NCBI GenBank assembly: GCA_904380375.1
Contig: CAJFID010000008.1
Location: forward strand, 1-64,000
Length of the DNA stretch: 64,000 bases
From: Avimonas intestinalis
Lineage (GTDB): Bacteria > Bacillota > Clostridia > Oscillospirales > Acutalibacteraceae
Direction: 5' to 3'
The position numbers were made by a program, and so were the translations under genes. How positions within the stretch are numbered: the stretch's first letter is position 1; the number at the start of each line of letters is the position of its first letter. The notes under the pieces were generated by a model. That model was not told the DNA's origin. It worked only from the letters and a program-made list of their open reading frames with translations, and ran no database searches. Shown piece by piece: positions 49,481 to 57,847 of the stretch.

Positions 49481-51994
49481 GTGTATATCGATTTATGCTC
49501 CGACGACTGGAGCCTGGAGGGCTACATGCCCAAATGCCACCGGTTCAACATGGAGGCGGGCGTGGGGTTCAGCGTGGGCCCCATCCTGCCCAAGCGCCGG
49601 GCGAGCGTGCCGGGCTCGGTGCACGATGAGATGGAAAAGGCCGGGCTGGTCGACCCGGTGTATTACGAAACCAACCACCTGAAATGCGAATGGATAGAGA
49701 ACAAATGCTGGGCATACGAGCGCACCGTCTCCCTGGATCCAGAAAGCCGGTCCCGCCGGATCCGGCTGGTCTGCGAGGGCCTGAACTTTGAGGCCCGCAT
49801 TTACTGGAACGGCCGGCTGCTGGGCGTGCATAAAAACGTGCATACGCCCGCGGAGTTCGACCTGACCGGCATGGCGGAGGCGGAGAACACCTTAACCATC
49901 CTGCTGGAGGAAATCCCGCGTGCGGACGGCCAGATGGGGCGCAGCTCCACCAACCGCTACCAGTGCGAGCGCTTCGCCTACGGCTGGGATTTCTGCACCG
50001 CGCTCATCGGCGTGGGGATTTGGAAGCGGGTCGGCCTGTATGTCTACGACAGCTGCCTGCTCGGCGATCCGGCGGTCCTGACGGACTTTGAGGACGGGCT
50101 CGGCCGCATCCGGATTGAGGGGGACGGCTACCCAGTTGACAAGGCTCTTGAACTGGATGTCTGCGTCAAGGACGGGGAGTCGGTCCTGTACCAGGGCCGG
50201 CAGGCGTTCACCGGCGGATTTGCGCAGACGGTGACGGTGCAGGAGCCCAAGCTGTGGTACCCGAACGGCTACGGCGCCCAGCCCCTGTATACGGTGGAGC
50301 TGGCGCTGTACGACGGCGGGGTGCTGCAGGACAGCCGGAGCTACCGGGTGGGCATCCGCCGCCTGGAATTCGTCCAAAACGAGGACAGCGCGCCGGATGC
50401 GCTGCCCTACACCGTGCAGATCAACGGGAAAAAGATCTGGCTCAAGGCCGCGGTCCTCCTGCCGATTGACCAGCGCCTGGGGCATATTTCGGACGGCGAT
50501 TACGACCGGTACACGGCGATGCTGCAAAACGCCAACGTCAACATGATCCGCCTGTGGGGCGGCGGCGTCAGCGAGAAGAGCCGCCTGTTCGACCGGTGCG
50601 ACGAACGGGGGATCCTGGTCTGGCAGGACTTTACCCAGTCCAACGGGGGGCTGGACGGCGTCCCCTCGCAGGAGCCGGAGTTCCTGGACGAGCTGGAAAA
50701 GAGCGCCGTCTATATCCTGAAGCAGAACCGGAGCCACACCTGCCAGACGGTGTATATCGCGGGCAACGAGCTGCGCCGGGACTATTCGGTCAATCGCCGC
50801 CCGGTCACCGCGGACAACCCGAACGTCCAGATGCTCCACCGGCTGGTCCAGCAGTACGACCCGACCCGGGTGTTCCACCCCTCCAGCCCCAGCGGGCCCA
50901 ATTTCGACATCCTGTTTGACGAAGAAACCCGCCGGCTGAAGAGGAACCACAACGTACACGGCGTCTGGAGCTATCTGGGGAAAGCCGGCCATTACGAATA
51001 TTACAATAAGACCGATTACCTCTACCAGGGGGAATTCGGCGTCAACGGCGCCTCCGACGAGGAGACCCTGCGCCGCATCTTCTCGGAGGAAACGCTGGCC
51101 CATTACCGCTGCCCGGACGTCCACTGGCAGCTGCGCAACAGCAGCTGGTGGGATTCCTTCCCCCGGGACGCGGAGGTTTTCGGCGAAGAAAACCTCGCAA
51201 CCCCCGAAGCGTTTGTGGCGGCTTCCCAGCTCGTCCAGGCGGAGGGGCTGCGCTACACGATTGAGCGCAACCGCGCCCGCGCCTTCCAATGCAGCGGGAA
51301 CTGCATCTGGCAGTTCAACGAGCCGTTCCCCAACCCGAACTGCACCAACCTGGTCGACTTTTTCGGCCTGCCGAAGATGGCCTATTCCTGGGTCCAGAAG
51401 GCGTTTGCCGTGACGACCCCTCTCCTGCGGTATGAGCGGCTTTTCTACCGCCCGGGGGAGACGGCGGACTTCGTCCTGGCGGTCAGCCACTTCGGCCCCT
51501 GCGCGCCGGCGTCGGTGACGGTCAGGCTGCGCACCCCGCAAAAGGTGCTGGCGGTCCGGGAGTACGAGGTCGCCTTGAAGGAGAACCACTGTACGCCGGT
51601 TGACGAATGGCATCTTCCGGTGGAGGAGTCGTTCGGGCCGCTGTTTTTTCTTGAAGTGTCCGTCGCGGTCAACGGCGCGTCGGCAGCCAAAAACCTGTAC
51701 AGCTTCGGCACCGACGAGCGCGCGCCCTACGCTCCCTTCTTTGAGGGGGGGAGCGACCTCCGCCTTTCCTGCGAATACCGCGCTGGGGCCAAGCGCATCC
51801 GGATGGCCAACGAGGGGAAGGAACCCTGTTATTTCGTGAGCGCCCTGCCCGCCGCCCGGCAGGCCGGGGTGCTGACCGAAAACAATTTCGTGACCGTGTT
51901 CCCGGGCGAGGAGGAGACGGTGATCGTCGCCTGCAAGCCGGACGAGCCGGTTTCTATCAAAGATTTCACCCGGAAAATTCATCAGACCATTTAG
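49481..51994 (+). CDS. GH2-family beta-mannosidase
   Basis: The 837-aa protein has the GH2 layout: jelly-roll domain (WSLEGYMPK, RRASVPGSVHDEMEKAGLVD, FEARIYWNGRLLGVH), beta-sandwich, then TIM barrel with NVNMIRLWGGGV, acid/base Glu430 in VYIAGNELRRDY and nucleophile Glu517 in YQGEFGVNG; C-terminal sandwich domains follow. The N-terminal GSVHDEM and RLWGGGV patterns are those of beta-mannosidases rather than beta-galactosidases. Normal W-GN-NE is here AGNE. It has no signal and is cytoplasmic. The start is a GTG at 49481, 3 bases after the GH130 stop. Together they would degrade short mannosides. Confidence 0.9.
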   Translation: MYIDLCSDDWSLEGYMPKCHRFNMEAGVGFSVGPILPKRRASVPGSVHDEMEKAGLVDPVYYETNHLKCEWIENKCWAYERTVSLDPESRSRRIRLVCEGLNFEARIYWNGRLLGVHKNVHTPAEFDLTGMAEAENTLTILLEEIPRADGQMGRSSTNRYQCERFAYGWDFCTALIGVGIWKRVGLYVYDSCLLGDPAVLTDFEDGLGRIRIEGDGYPVDKALELDVCVKDGESVLYQGRQAFTGGFAQTVTVQEPKLWYPNGYGAQPLYTVELALYDGGVLQDSRSYRVGIRRLEFVQNEDSAPDALPYTVQINGKKIWLKAAVLLPIDQRLGHISDGDYDRYTAMLQNANVNMIRLWGGGVSEKSRLFDRCDERGILVWQDFTQSNGGLDGVPSQEPEFLDELEKSAVYILKQNRSHTCQTVYIAGNELRRDYSVNRRPVTADNPNVQMLHRLVQQYDPTRVFHPSSPSGPNFDILFDEETRRLKRNHNVHGVWSYLGKAGHYEYYNKTDYLYQGEFGVNGASDEETLRRIFSEETLAHYRCPDVHWQLRNSSWWDSFPRDAEVFGEENLATPEAFVAASQLVQAEGLRYTIERNRARAFQCSGNCIWQFNEPFPNPNCTNLVDFFGLPKMAYSWVQKAFAVTTPLLRYERLFYRPGETADFVLAVSHFGPCAPASVTVRLRTPQKVLAVREYEVALKENHCTPVDEWHLPVEESFGPLFFLEVSVAVNGASAAKNLYSFGTDERAPYAPFFEGGSDLRLSCEYRAGAKRIRMANEGKEPCYFVSALPAARQAGVLTENNFVTVFPGEEETVIVACKPDEPVSIKDFTRKIHQTI

Positions 51995-52006
51995 GGAGGA
52001 ACCCGC

Positions 52007-52957
52007 ATGACAAGCCGAGAATTGGTAAAACGAGCCCTGAACTTTGAGGAGTGCGACCGCATCCCCACCGAACGCGACGACGTGACCGGGCCGATCTATA
52101 CCCTGGGCAGCGGACGCAAATCCGGCGTGCCGGAAAACACCAAGGGCGTCCGGACGGACGAGTGGGGCGTGGAATGGATCGCCTATGAGGACGGCGTCTG
52201 CGGCGAGGTCAAGCATCCGCCGCTGGAAAGCTGGGACGACCTTGATTCCTTCACGCCGCCCTACGACGTCCTTGAGGAGGCGGACCTGTCCAAGGTCAAC
52301 GAATGCTGCCGCCAGACCGACCGCTTTGTGATGCCCTTCTGGTGGGCGAATTACAACCTGTTTGAGCGGATGCAGGAGCTGCGGGGGCCGGAGAACCTCT
52401 TCATGGATATCGCCATGGACGAGCCGGAGCTCTACATCCTGCGGGACAAGGTGCACGCCTACTTTATGAAACAGGCGGAAATGTGGGTGCAGACGGACGT
52501 CGACGGCCTGCATATCGCGGACGACTGGGGCACCCAGACCTCGCTGCTCATCAACCCGGAGCATTTCCGCAAGATTTTCAAGCCCTGCTACAAGGAATAC
52601 TGCGACCTTGCCCACAAGCACGGCAAGTACGTCATCATGCACTCCGACGGCTATACCAAGAGCATCCTCGGGGATTTGGCGGAGATCGGCGTCAACGCGA
52701 TCAACACCCAGATCTTCTGCATGGACATGGACGAGCTCGCGGCGGAATTCCACCACAAGATCGCCTTCTGGGGCGAGATTGACCGGCAGCATATCCTGCC
52801 GCATGGGACGACGGACGACTGCCGCGCCGCCGTCCGCCGGGTAGCGGACGCGTTCCTGAAATACGGCCGCACCGGCATTGTCGGGCAGGCGTTCTGGGGC
52901 AAGGACATCCCGGCGGAAAACCTGGACGCGGTCTATGACGAATGGAAGAGGGTGTAA
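52007..52957 (+). CDS. URO-D/methyltransferase-family protein (HSDG type, paralogue 1)
   Basis: The 316-aa protein has the URO-D TIM-barrel pattern: MTSRELVKRALNFEECDRIP (N-terminal helix), LHIADDWGTQTSLLINPEHF, then YVIMHSDGYTKSILGDLAEI and INTQIFCMDMDEL. The zinc-type HxC of MtaA-like methyltransferases is HxD here (His212, Asp214). It is a close relative of the next gene (DDWG.Q.SLLI, HSDGY, IN.Q..CM, FWGEI.RQ, LP.GT.DD). The start has AGGGAGGA 6 bases before it. It follows the beta-mannosidase by 12 bases. Known relatives act in methyl transfer or are uncharacterised; the substrate is not inferable. Confidence 0.85.
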   Translation: MTSRELVKRALNFEECDRIPTERDDVTGPIYTLGSGRKSGVPENTKGVRTDEWGVEWIAYEDGVCGEVKHPPLESWDDLDSFTPPYDVLEEADLSKVNECCRQTDRFVMPFWWANYNLFERMQELRGPENLFMDIAMDEPELYILRDKVHAYFMKQAEMWVQTDVDGLHIADDWGTQTSLLINPEHFRKIFKPCYKEYCDLAHKHGKYVIMHSDGYTKSILGDLAEIGVNAINTQIFCMDMDELAAEFHHKIAFWGEIDRQHILPHGTTDDCRAAVRRVADAFLKYGRTGIVGQAFWGKDIPAENLDAVYDEWKRV

Positions 52958-52959
52958 CG

Positions 52960-53952
52960 ATGGGCATGACGGGCAAGGAGCGGGTCATCCGCGCGCTGAA
53001 ATTTGAGAATCCGGACCGCGTCCCCGTAGACCTCTGGACGCTGCCCGCCGCCTACCTTGAGCATGGGGCCAAGCTGGACGAGCTGATCAAGCGGCGCTGC
53101 ATTGACATCCTGCGCGCGCCGTACAACGACCCCACCTTTGACGAGCGGCATAACCAGATCGGCGGGTACACCGACGTGTGGGGAAGCGGCTGGAAGAACG
53201 CGCAGGCCGGCATCATCGGCGAGGTCAAGACCTACCCGCTGGACGATTATGCGAAGCTGGCCGGCTACCGTTCGCCGGTCGGGCTGCTGAAGGGCGGCTT
53301 TGAGGAAACCGACGCGTTTATCCAGGCGCACAGCGACCGCTTTATCCTGGGCGGCTGGATCAACCTGTTTGAGCGGATGCAGTTCCTGCGCGGCACCGAA
53401 AACCTCTATATGGACATCGCGGAGGAATGCGACGAGCTGCTTGAACTGCGGGAAATCGTGATGGACTTCTACCGGGAATACCTGCGCCAATGGCTGGAGC
53501 ATCCGGTGGACGGCATCTGCTTCGGGGACGACTGGGGGAGCCAGCGGTCCCTGCTGATTTCCCCCGCGTCCTGGCGGAAGCTGTTCAAGCCCTGCTACCA
53601 GGAGCTGTTCGACATGGTGCACGCCAGCGGGAAGTACGTCTTCTTCCACAGCGACGGGTATATCTTTGACCTCTATCCGGAGTTTATTGAAATGGGCGTC
53701 GACGCGATCAATTCCCAGCTTTGGTGCATGGGGGTGGAAAAGGTCGCGGCCAGCTACGCCGGCAAGATCTGCTTCTGGGGGGAGATCAGCCGCCAGGACA
53801 CGCTGCCCTTTGGGACGCCGGACGATATCCGCCGGTGTGCGGACACCATGAAAAAATACCTCTACGTCAACGGCGGCGGCCTGATCGGGCAGAGCGAGGT
53901 ATCCCGGGATACCCCCCTGCCAAACATTGAGGCAGTCCTGAACTGCTGGTAA
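52960..53952 (+). CDS. URO-D/methyltransferase-family protein (HSDG type, paralogue 2)
   Basis: The 330-aa protein shares the URO-D fold: MTGKERVIRALKFENPDRVP, ICFGDDWGSQRSLLISPASW, YVFFHSDGYIFDLYPEFIEM (His230, Asp232), INSQLWCMGVEKV and CFWGEISRQDTLPFGTPDDI. It is probably a tandem duplicate of the preceding gene, which may mean a heterodimer. The start is the ATG at 52960, two bases after the previous stop, with GAAGAGGG before it; an open frame extending to 52942 overlaps the previous gene. MTGKE at 52966 is an alternative start. Confidence 0.85.
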   Translation: MGMTGKERVIRALKFENPDRVPVDLWTLPAAYLEHGAKLDELIKRRCIDILRAPYNDPTFDERHNQIGGYTDVWGSGWKNAQAGIIGEVKTYPLDDYAKLAGYRSPVGLLKGGFEETDAFIQAHSDRFILGGWINLFERMQFLRGTENLYMDIAEECDELLELREIVMDFYREYLRQWLEHPVDGICFGDDWGSQRSLLISPASWRKLFKPCYQELFDMVHASGKYVFFHSDGYIFDLYPEFIEMGVDAINSQLWCMGVEKVAASYAGKICFWGEISRQDTLPFGTPDDIRRCADTMKKYLYVNGGGLIGQSEVSRDTPLPNIEAVLNCW

Positions 53953-53967
53953 GGGGAGGGCGGCTTG

Positions 53968-55191
53968 ATGCAAGGTGCAAACCGCCCGGCGCCCTTCCAT
54001 TCCCGGATCGGGACCCAGACCTTCTCGCCGCTCTACACCTTTACCGCGGAAAACGCCCTGGTGGAGACGGCGCGGGGGATCTGGGAGATGGGCAGCGACG
54101 TGCTGAAAATGAACCTCTCCCCCTCTGCCTACGGCGGGGCGGCCGAACTCGACCGGCTGCCGTATGCGGAGCTCGCAGCGCGGGAGGAATACCGCACGGT
54201 GTTCCGGATGCCCTTCCGCCATTATATCCTCTGGGTGCATGATAAGGGGGCGGGCGCGCTCAACCTGCAGATGGACGAGGCGGCCGAGCAGGCGGCGTAT
54301 CGGGACATGTACGGCCTAGCCCGGTACCTGCTGACCACTTACGACCGCACGGGCAAGGTCTTCCTGCTGGGGCATTGGGAGGGCGACTGGGTGCTCCTCG
54401 GCGGCTATGATACCTCCCGCGAGCCGGACGACGGGAAGATCCGCGGGATGATCCGGAGCTTGCGGGTCCGGCAGAAGGCGGTTGAGGATGCCCGCCGGGA
54501 CACGCCGCACAGCGATGTCTATGTAGGGCATTACTGCGAGGTCAACCGGCCGCTTGACGCGAAGGACCGCGGGATGAAACGCATGACCACCCACGTCCTG
54601 CCCCATGTCACGGTCGACATGGTGTCCTACTCGTCTTACGATTCCCTGTTGCCGCACCGCCTGACGGAGGCGCTGGATTTCATTGAGCAAAACGCCCGGT
54701 TTACCCCGTATTTTGACGGGCTGTTCGGCAAAAAGGTGTTCGTCGGGGAATACGACGGCTACCACGACTACATCAAAAACGGCGCCCAGACGCCGCAGCA
54801 GCAGGCGGATAACGCCTGGGCGGTGATTGAGGACGCCGTTTCCTGGGGCGTGCCGTTCGTCCTCTATTGGGAGTTTTATTCCAACGGCGCCCCGGGGATG
54901 CCCCCGGAGGAGGGCTTCTGGCTCATAGACCGGGAGAACCGCCGGCAGCCGGTGTATTACCTGCACCGGGACCTGCTGGCCAAGCTCAACCTGTACCGCC
55001 GCCTCTGCCTCCTCTGGCGGGGCCGAGAACCGTACGAGGAGGAGGTCAACCGCGTCATCCGCGGCCTGCGGGACAAGACGGAAGCGGAGCTCGCCCGGGA
55101 GTTCTTTTCGGCCGTCCCGGAGGGGGAGCGGGACCGCTGCGTGCAGCGGCTCCTGCATTCCCGGCAGGGCGGGGACGCCGGGGGAGACTAG
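53968..55191 (+). CDS. Cytoplasmic TIM-barrel-like protein, paralogue B (possible glycoside hydrolase)
   Basis: The 407-aa protein is related to the membrane-anchored protein at 47185-48432 but has no signal or membrane segment. Shared features are FRMPFRHYIL, GKVFLLGHWEGDW with Glu138, VFVGEYDGYHDY with Glu261 and FVLYWEFYSNG. The two glutamates fit a clan GH-A retaining mechanism (inference). A helical tail of about 60 residues (RRLCLLWRGREPYEEEVNRV on) is special to this copy. The start at 53968 has GGGGAGGG 7 bases before it. It is placed between two pairs of URO-D-family genes, so it probably works on the same pathway inside the cell. Confidence 0.65.
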   Translation: MQGANRPAPFHSRIGTQTFSPLYTFTAENALVETARGIWEMGSDVLKMNLSPSAYGGAAELDRLPYAELAAREEYRTVFRMPFRHYILWVHDKGAGALNLQMDEAAEQAAYRDMYGLARYLLTTYDRTGKVFLLGHWEGDWVLLGGYDTSREPDDGKIRGMIRSLRVRQKAVEDARRDTPHSDVYVGHYCEVNRPLDAKDRGMKRMTTHVLPHVTVDMVSYSSYDSLLPHRLTEALDFIEQNARFTPYFDGLFGKKVFVGEYDGYHDYIKNGAQTPQQQADNAWAVIEDAVSWGVPFVLYWEFYSNGAPGMPPEEGFWLIDRENRRQPVYYLHRDLLAKLNLYRRLCLLWRGREPYEEEVNRVIRGLRDKTEAELAREFFSAVPEGERDRCVQRLLHSRQGGDAGGD

Positions 55192-55265
55192 GGGCAGCGG
55201 CGGCCCTGCCGCGGAACCGGAAACGGAGCCGCCTCCCCGGTGGCAAGAAAGGAAGGAACATCGCG

Positions 55266-56477
55266 ATGCCCAAAGAGGAAATGACATCCAAGGAACGGAT
55301 GAAAACGGCGCTGAGCGGCGGGATCCCCGACCGGGTGCCGGTGGCGCCCGATATTTCGAATATGGTTCCCTGCCGGCTGACGGGCCGGCCGTTTTGGGAT
55401 ATTTACCTGTACGGCAACCCCACGCTGACCATGGCGTATATCAACGCGGTGAAGTATTTCGGCATGGACGGCTGGCTGGTTGACGGGGGCGTGGGCTTTA
55501 CGCTCAACAGCCCCATTGAGGTGGAGAGCCGGATCCTTTCCCGCTCCGCCGAAGCGATTTATCAGAAAAACATCTGGCACACGCCGGACGGCGACCTGTC
55601 CGAAACGGTCTATTACAGCGCGGGCAACCCGCCGACCTGGACCGAAAAGCTGGTCAAGGACCTTTCTAAGGACTATGCCAAGATCCGGCATCTGTTTTCC
55701 GGGATCAAGAGTTACGACGCGTCGATGATGCCGGTCATTGAGCGGGAGTACGGCGACCGCGGGCTCAACAGTGCGATGATCGTGCCGCCCGGCTTCCAGA
55801 CGTTTGTGCATTATTTCAACGACAACCTTGAGGGCTGCGTGTACGCCTATTACGACGACCGGGACCTGTTCCTGGAGCTGTCCGACATGCATGCCCGGCA
55901 GGAGATGCAGAAGCTGGATATCCTGCTGGACTGCGGCTATGACGCGATCCTGATCGGGGCAAGCGGCTCGGTCACCCTGCAGTCCCCGGAAATCTGGGAC
56001 GAGCTGACGCTGCCCTTTATTAAGGAGAGCACGGCGATCTGCCGGCAGGCGGGGGTGCTGACGGGGATGCACTCCTGCGGCAAAGAGCAGCACCTGGTCC
56101 GTCAATGCGTTGAGCAGACCGACCTCGGGTACGTCAACCCGCTGGAGCTTCCGCCCATGGGCGACTGCACCCTCGCGGATATCAAGCGGCAGTATGGGGA
56201 ACGGATTGCGCTGATGGGCAACCTGCATACCACCAACGTCATGCTCAGCCCCGACCCGAACGTGGTGTACCGGGAGAGCCTGCAGGCCATCCGCGACGCG
56301 GGTCCGGGCGGCGGGTTTGTCCTGTCCACGGGCGACCAGTGCGGGCGGGATACGCCGGACGAGAACATCTTCGCGATGCTCCGTGCCTCCCGGGAGTTCG
56401 GACGGTATCCCCTTGATCTGGAGCGGATTAACGAGAAGCTTCAGGAGCTTTCCGGAAACGGCGCCGGGACTTTGTAA
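55266..56477 (+). CDS. URO-D/methyltransferase-family protein (MtaA/CmuA-like, HSCG type)
   Basis: The 403-aa protein is longer than its neighbours: TSKERMKTALSGGIPDRVPV, MDGWLVDGGVGFTL, LIGASGSVTLQSPEIWDEL, LTGMHSCGKEQHLV with His269 and Cys271, YVNPLELPPMGDCTLADIK and IALMGNLHTTNVML. The HxCG motif and the downstream GNL strand are those of cobamide-dependent methyltransferases. The later Cys of TGDQCGRDTPDENI could be the third zinc ligand. The start at 55266 has AAGGAAGGAA before it, 74 bases after the previous gene, the largest gap in the operon. It is the best candidate for a zinc-dependent methyltransferase in the set. Confidence 0.85.
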   Translation: MPKEEMTSKERMKTALSGGIPDRVPVAPDISNMVPCRLTGRPFWDIYLYGNPTLTMAYINAVKYFGMDGWLVDGGVGFTLNSPIEVESRILSRSAEAIYQKNIWHTPDGDLSETVYYSAGNPPTWTEKLVKDLSKDYAKIRHLFSGIKSYDASMMPVIEREYGDRGLNSAMIVPPGFQTFVHYFNDNLEGCVYAYYDDRDLFLELSDMHARQEMQKLDILLDCGYDAILIGASGSVTLQSPEIWDELTLPFIKESTAICRQAGVLTGMHSCGKEQHLVRQCVEQTDLGYVNPLELPPMGDCTLADIKRQYGERIALMGNLHTTNVMLSPDPNVVYRESLQAIRDAGPGGGFVLSTGDQCGRDTPDENIFAMLRASREFGRYPLDLERINEKLQELSGNGAGTL

Positions 56478-56500
56478 AACGAGAAAAGGAAGGATCGCCT

Positions 56501-57547
56501 ATGTTTCTACCCGATTATAAAAACCTTGAAAACGCGGCGCGCAACCTGCCGAGCGCCCGGATCCCGCTGTATGAGCACGGGATCGCCCCCACCTTTATGG
56601 AGCGGGTGACCGGCCGGAAATTCGCCCACCTGCAGACCGGGTCGCATGAGGAAAAGCAGGAGTTTTACCGCCAATACAACGGGTTCCAGCGGGATATGGG
56701 GTACGACACCGTGACGTTTGAGGGCTGCGTTACGTCGATCTTGCCGGAAGGCGGCGCGCTGGGCGGGCATAAAAAGGGGGTCATCCAGACCCGGGAGGAT
56801 TTTGAGAAGTACCCCTGGGACAGCCTGTGCGACCGCTATTTTTCCACCTTTTCCGACCACTTCAAGGCGCTGCGCGAAACAATGCCGGAGGGGATGCTCG
56901 CCGTCGGCGGCGTCGGGAACGGCGTGTTTGAGTGCGTGCAGGACCTGGTCGGGCTGCAGGATCTGTGCTATATGAAGGTCGACGACGAAGAGCTCTACCG
57001 GGATATGTTCGCCAAGGTCGGGGACATGCTGGTTGAAATTTGGAAACAGTTCCTCGCGGAATTTGGGGATGTGTACTGCGTCTGCCGGTTCGGCGACGAC
57101 CTGGGCTTCCGGAGCTCGACCCTCCTGCATGAGGACGATGTGCGGGAGCTGATCATCCCGCAGTACAAGCGGATTGTCGACGTGGTCCATGCCGCGGGCA
57201 AACCCTTCCTCCTGCATTCCTGCGGCTGCATTTTTAACGTGATGGACGACATCATTTCGGTGGCCGGCATTGACGCCAAGCATTCCAACGAGGACGCCAT
57301 CGCGCCCTACCAAGCCTGGATTGACCGCTACGGCGACCGGATCGGCAACTTCGGGGGGCTGGATACCGATGCGCTCTGCGATGTTAACCCCTGCGATATC
57401 GAGGACTATACCATTAAGGTATACCGGGTGTGCGAGGCCAAAGGGCACGGTATCGCGATCGGGAGCGGGAACTCGATCCCCGACTATGTGAGCGAGGAAC
57501 GGTACCTGAAGGCGAACCGGCTCCTGCGCCGCCTGCGCGGGGAGTGA
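56501..57547 (+). CDS. URO-D/methyltransferase-family protein (HSCG type, last gene of operon)
   Basis: The 348-aa protein has the URO-D fold with CRFGDDLGFRSSTLLHEDDV, FLLHSCGCIFNVMDDIISVA (His239, Cys241), IGNFGGLDTDALC and IGSGNSIPDYVSEERYLKAN. It is clearly related to the protein at 32111-33136 near pyrE, with the same HSCG, D.KHS.ED.I.P and GSGNSIPDYV segments. The start at 56501 has AAAGGAAGG 7 bases before it, 23 bases after the previous gene. A terminator follows 95 bases downstream, marking the end of the operon. Confidence 0.86.
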   Translation: MFLPDYKNLENAARNLPSARIPLYEHGIAPTFMERVTGRKFAHLQTGSHEEKQEFYRQYNGFQRDMGYDTVTFEGCVTSILPEGGALGGHKKGVIQTREDFEKYPWDSLCDRYFSTFSDHFKALRETMPEGMLAVGGVGNGVFECVQDLVGLQDLCYMKVDDEELYRDMFAKVGDMLVEIWKQFLAEFGDVYCVCRFGDDLGFRSSTLLHEDDVRELIIPQYKRIVDVVHAAGKPFLLHSCGCIFNVMDDIISVAGIDAKHSNEDAIAPYQAWIDRYGDRIGNFGGLDTDALCDVNPCDIEDYTIKVYRVCEAKGHGIAIGSGNSIPDYVSEERYLKANRLLRRLRGE

Positions 57548-57642
57548 GCCGGGACCGGCGGGATTCGTGCTCCGCTGGGCGGGTCCTTTGGCGGTGCCGC
57601 CCGCTAACCGCTGCCCCGCAAGGATAAAGCCGCCTGCAAGGG

Positions 57643-57678
57643 GCGGGAGCGCCGGCAGCCCCGGCGCTCCCGCTTTTT
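57643..57678 (+). terminator. Terminator of the glycan/URO-D operon
   Basis: A 13-bp perfect stem (57643-57655 with 57661-57673), loop CAGCC, then five T (57674-57678). Confidence 0.92.
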
Positions 57679-57744
57679 GACGCCTTCCTATACTGCCTGT
57701 CTCCGGGAGGGGCCGAGCCTTCGGTTCCCAATCCGGCCCGGTTG

Positions 57745-57753
57745 TGGTATAAT
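57745..57753 (+). promoter_or_regulatory. Extended -10 promoter of the DUF4317 gene
   Basis: TGG-TATAAT at 57745-57753, about 95 bases before the gene; the -35 region is poor. Confidence 0.6.
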
Positions 57754-57847
57754 ACCCCCGTGTGCCGCCGGCCGGGCCCTGCCGGCGGCGGAGCCCGTCC
57801 GGCGGCTGCCCGGCGGGAAAGAACGACGGGAGGAAAGGCATACCGAG

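Noticed and set aside
49892..52804. 970-codon open frame on the minus strand opposite the GH2 and URO-D genes
   Set aside because: It is a GC-driven antisense frame with no ribosome-binding site or domain; the plus strand encodes clear enzymes over the same bases.
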